Origin: Limnanthes douglasii subsp. nivea
Lineage: Eukaryota; Streptophyta; Magnoliopsida; Brassicales; Limnanthaceae
NCBI GenBank assembly: GCA_036936605.1
Contig: JAUPFV010000002.1
Span: 318,262,893 to 318,326,892, forward strand
Length of the DNA: 64,000 nt
Direction of reading: 5' to 3'
How positions within the stretch are numbered: position 1 is the stretch's first letter; each line of letters starts with the position of its first letter. Shown piece by piece: positions 60,401 through 64,000 of the stretch. A program made the translations under genes and the position numbers. The notes under the pieces were generated by a model. The model was not told the origin of the DNA. It saw only the letters and a program-made list of their open reading frames with translations, and ran no database searches.

Positions 60401-61363
60401 TACAATTGCTCGAAGCTATATTATCACAGCTCTTGAAGAATCAATACAACTGGTCAATTCAGCTATTCATCTTCTGCTCATGGAGCATACAAGTATCCTT
60501 TCTTTGCATGCTTTTGGCATGTAAAATATCTGAAAATGGTCTACATTGGCGCCTGCACTCATTCAAAACATACTACATAATATTACGTATGCATATTTGA
60601 GCACACAGGCGGCATGGCATTAGTCAACAGAATATCCTAAAAAAACAAAAGACAGTCTAATTTATTCTAGGATGTTAATCTGTTGTGCATATAATGAATA
60701 TTCTAGTCAAGTAAATGAATGTTGGCTCCAAAAGAACTCAGTTGAGTTAGATTAAATTTTAATCGGCTGAAGATTACGATGGTGCCTTGACTAAATCTAG
60801 CTGATAAAACGTTTAAACTCTTCCACACCCGAGAGCATGAGCTACTCAACAAGCATAAATACGTCGTCAGCCAATGGAAAAGGGTGAGTACATGCTCATT
60901 ATCCTATTTGCAGTCTCACCTTCATTATTTTTGAAAGCTTAACGATTTAGCAGCAGTGTGATAACTGTGTTTGATCCTTTTTTAGATCTCCACCGTTACC
61001 GGAGAACTGCGATATCCAGATGCCATGAGAATGCTATATACATTAGAGGAAGCAACAAAAGGGTTTGGTTCTATTAGCTCTTTTCAATTTTCTAGTGACT
61101 GTATTCCGAACAGGCTAAGTTGAACAGTATGGAATAATGCTTTATACCACCACGAGCTAATTTGCAGTATCTTGCTATTTTTTTGGCACAGGTTTGTTGA
61201 TGAAGTCAATGCAACGATAGCGCTTCTGCACCCTATTCACTGCACAAAAGAGAGGAAAGTCGATGTGGTATTTGATGCATCGACAATTCCTGCCTTTGCG
61301 ATTGTTCTGGGTGTTCTCTATTTTGTCTTAAAGCCAAGACGGTCAAAGCCTAAGATTAATTGA
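49919..61363 (+). CDS. Single-copy type plant membrane protein, 944 aa, 25 coding exons
   Basis: Intact spliced gene. Coding exons: 49919-49981, 50900-51023, 51141-51203, 51624-51725, 51808-51976, 52076-52174, 52812-52961, 53646-53685, 53873-53930, 54026-54111, 54552-54650, 54774-54889, 54983-55101, 56283-56353, 57256-57361, 57867-58006, 58121-58279, 58359-58462, 58705-58880, 59273-59462, 59780-59879, 60324-60492, 60801-60883, 60986-61062, 61192-61363. Phases join to 2835 nt with no stop. Introns are GT-AG except one GC-AG after 58880. The N terminus MDRIRRRSAALTMLVIFALL looks like a signal peptide; residues about 918-934 form a membrane segment with a basic KPRRSKPKIN tail, so most of the protein should be lumenal. 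From memory it matches the family of Arabidopsis At5g58100 (about 945 aa, linked to pollen exine formation). No enzyme motif seen. Homology from recall; exon model from sequence. Confidence 0.9.
55280..55312. repeat. (TA)n microsatellite in an intron
   Basis: A 33-bp TA run in the intron between exons 55101 and 56283 of the host gene. Confidence 0.97.
57403..57435. repeat. (CT)n microsatellite in an intron
   Basis: An almost perfect CT run of ~33 bp about 40 bases after the donor at 57362 of the host gene. Confidence 0.97.
58881..58886 (+). other. GC-AG intron donor
   Basis: The exon ends ...AAAG and the intron begins GCAAGT; the acceptor is ATATAG before 59273. Reading through would hit a stop within seven codons, while splicing here keeps SLK-GAHSHSR in frame. 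AAAG/GCAAGT is the strong consensus typical of GC donors. Confidence 0.85.
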
Positions 61364-62180
61364 GGTGAGATTGAAGCTGTAAAACAGTGTAGCAACAGTC
61401 AGAGATATTTCACGGGAGCAATTCAAAAAATTTCCCCCTCCTGGTCATATAGGTTAATTTTGTATACATACTAAACTTTTTCTGAAAATGATGATTTATT
61501 TACACAAAGCTATTATACTGTGCCAAAATGTAAAAGATTTAGTTAGAAGGAAAAAGGTCTATTTTATTCTTTCTGACGGCATCTACACTTAGTCCTTATG
61601 CTTCGAGCTCTTATCTGTTGGTTTATGGAGTACTCAGTTTAATATATTTTTACCTCTTTTTCTCTAATTTAGCTCCAAATTGCATTTGTCCCTACCAAGA
61701 TTTTTGTCCGTGGTAGATTTGTCTTGGAGAGAAAGACGGAAACTAAGGTGGAGCGTACATGATTTGCATTAATTATCAAGCTAAATGAGCAATTGAAAAG
61801 TACATCAATTATAGAGTATTCCAAGCTAAAGAGATTTTACTTTAACCTAATTTTTCAACTGTGCTTTAGGTACTCGAGTTCCATATAATATCCAAACTTT
61901 TTCCATCTAATTGGATATATCCAAGTTTTCAAAGTATTTTTAGTAGAAGTATTTATTACCGGATACGCCATTAGGTTTTTTTCTTCTTCTAAAATTTGCA
62001 TTTTTCAATGCGTAATTTGGAAAAGAAATTTAAAAATGCTATCATTTCTTTTAATCGGAATTAGATACATTAGTCGGAGTTTTTGAATTTTTTTTCGTCG
62101 GATCTAGTTATGCTTATTTCGCATTGCGATTGTCTCGTCACATAATGCATTCAGTTATGTTCGTATGATGTAACAGAGTT
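61364..62180 (+). other. 3' UTR and downstream flank of the host gene
   Basis: No open frame of note. TTTAATATATTTTTAC near 61638 and other A/T-rich signals could serve polyadenylation. No second gene was recognised. Confidence 0.5.
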
Positions 62181-62184
62181 ATAG

Positions 62185-62650
62185 AGAGATGCGACATTAG
62201 ACATGATTAAATGGAGAGATGCGAGACCAAGCATGATTAAAAAGAGAAACGAGAGATAAAGTACGATGATATCATGATATCGAGAGATAAAAGATAAAAC
62301 ATAATGAAATGAAGCAATGTGAGACATGTACTACTAGAGAATGCGAGACCATGAATGATGTAATATGAGAGACGAGAGATGCGTGACCATGCATGATGCA
62401 ATATGAGAGACGAGAGATGCGAGATCATAGATGATGTAATAGAGAGACGCGATACCATACATGATGAAATGGAGAAATGCGAGACATGTGATATTAGAGA
62501 ATGCAAGATCATGCATGATGTAATAAAAATATGCGAGACAATACGAGAGACGAGGCACAGAGCATGATGAAATGGAGAAAGAAAAGAAGCGAGACATGAC
62601 ATGATATAATGAAGAGATGTGAAACATGTACTGTTGGATGATACGAGATG
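62185..62650. repeat. GAGATGCGAGACCATGCATGATG minisatellite
   Basis: More than ten diverged units of roughly 28-44 bp built on GAGA(A/T)GCGAGAC and CATG(C/A)ATGATG(T/A)AAT. Minus-strand frames through it (62237-62752 and 62334-62627) read His/Ser/Ile-rich peptide repeats and are not considered genes. Confidence 0.88.
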
Positions 62651-64000
62651 CGACACCATTCTAACTCGGTCTGTCGAAATAATAATATTATTATTATTAT
62701 TGATAGATCTAGTTTTGACCGTCTTAAAAAATACAATCCAAGATACTTTCATTTTTTTTCCAAGCTATGGTTTGAAAGATAAATACTTAAAAAAAAGTTT
62801 AATTCTTAAAAGATAAAATGATTACTTTTAGTTTTTTCCTTTGGTTGAGAAACGTTTTTTTTATACAATAACTTTGTTGGATATATTTGGATAACTCACT
62901 TAAGAATTTATATTTTATGCGAACAATTTCTATTTTCAATTTAGAAATTATTTTTCATACATCAAAATTATTCGATTCTACTATCAAAAATGCTTCTCGA
63001 ACAGGTAGGTAATCAATCTTTTTTGGAATATCGTCTAGTTTAGGCTAATAACAACATTTCCAACATATAATATGTAATTTGGATAAATATAGATGGTATT
63101 TTGATACTTAATTTTTTTAGATTACCATATAATAGAACATAATTTTATAATTAAGTTAGTTAATTATTTTTTGGTGGAAGAATATTTTATGAAGAATTTA
63201 AATATCTTGTAATTGTGTAGATAAATATAGATATAAAGATTATAATATTTATATATACCTATCAAACTAAGTGTTAGAAGATAAATTTTTACAGAAATAA
63301 TAAGTATGTCTTGTTCCAAGATAAAATAATAAAAAGATTATAGTTCAGGTTTATAATAATAATAAAAGCGCTAAATTACTTTATATTATTAAATTTACAA
63401 TATTATTTAACAATTTTTATGTATATAATTTTGAAAATCTAATTTTAAATTTTTGTGTCTAACAATTTTTTTTCTCATTTAGTAAGGCATGTTTGTGATC
63501 AAAAGTCATGAGTTCCTTTTACATACGCTTTCTCGGTTGAGTCTGTCACCTTGTACGGTTTATCTTCTGGCGTCGGTTTGTAGGCTATTGCGTCAGACTG
63601 AAGATTTATCATGTCCGCACTCATTGCACTATGAATATCGGCTGCGGGTTCCTTCCGAAAAAAACAAAAAAACTTGTGGTATTATTTTAAACTGAAAACT
63701 AATTACCGTATAATACAATATATTATCTATAAGTAAGTATGTAATTATTTTCTTAGTGAAAAAAATACGAACTGCATATCTAAATATAGATATTCATTTC
63801 AAAATATTTTAATATATATATATATAAACTAACAGCAGTTGGAAAGTAATTTTTTACAAACAATAAATATTTTTACTATAAAATTTTAAGTATTGATCTC
63901 TTTTCGAAAAGTAAATAATAAAAAGATTGTTGTCGGGTTTAAAATAATAATAAAAATGTTAAATTATTTTAAATAAACGATGGAAGAAAATTGATGAATA
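62651..64000. other. No recognisable gene
   Basis: Very A+T-rich. The blocks near 63320-63380 and 63905-63970 are diverged direct repeats (AATAAAAAGATT, ATAATAATAAAA). A short frame at 63489-63695 shows no domain. Confidence 0.5.

Noticed and set aside
62237..62752. 171-aa and 97-aa minus-strand ORFs
   Set aside because: Translation of the minisatellite; low complexity and no domain.

Overview
This is an A+T-rich nuclear DNA window from a flowering plant, most likely a eudicot. It has spliced genes with long introns, Ty1/copia and Ty3/gypsy remnants, several Mutator-like elements (MULEs) and AT/TTA microsatellites. I cannot name the species. Family identifications come from remembered protein families and visible motifs; no search was run.

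Layout. (1) 1-2588: 5' part of a minus-strand Ty1/copia element with an open 691-codon gag-pol frame, a tRNA-Met primer site and a 458-bp LTR. (2) 5161-9048: a 3.9-kb MULE with ~0.4-kb terminal inverted repeats (TIRs) and a perfect 10-bp target duplication. It carries exon fragments of a BAG6-like ubiquitin-domain gene (a Pack-MULE) and is itself hit by a nested 1.64-kb MULE-like element made of 145-bp tandem repeats and a hairpin cluster. (3) 10560-15206: a decayed plus-strand copia element with a collapsed 5' end and an insertion in its RNase H region. (4) 15.5-33.7 kb: mostly eroded sequence holding an OPR-like pseudogene, an RPA-like OB-fold fragment, gypsy gag/RNase H/integrase remnants and microsatellites. 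(5) 33.73-39.3 kb: a probable deletion-derivative MULE filled with short repeats in opposed orientations. (6) ~40.5-49.7 kb: a large MULE with a truncated transposase, a 166-aa acidic ORF and a multi-exon ULP1-type protease-like gene with stops. Its noncoding gaps are studded with a palindrome, TTCGCA-N8-TGCGAA. (7) 49919-61363: the one intact host gene, 25 coding exons for a 944-aa secretory-pathway membrane protein, starting ~230 bp from the MULE end. (8) 61.4-64 kb: 3' flank with a minisatellite.

The mobile-element genes appear mostly dead: transposase, ULP1-like gene and second copia have in-frame stops, and the first copia has lost an integrase catalytic Asp. The best candidate for something undescribed is the constant-spacer palindrome family in the ULP1 MULE. 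Its outer arms differ from copy to copy yet stay complementary. All three MULE systems in the window carry their own private short-repeat family.
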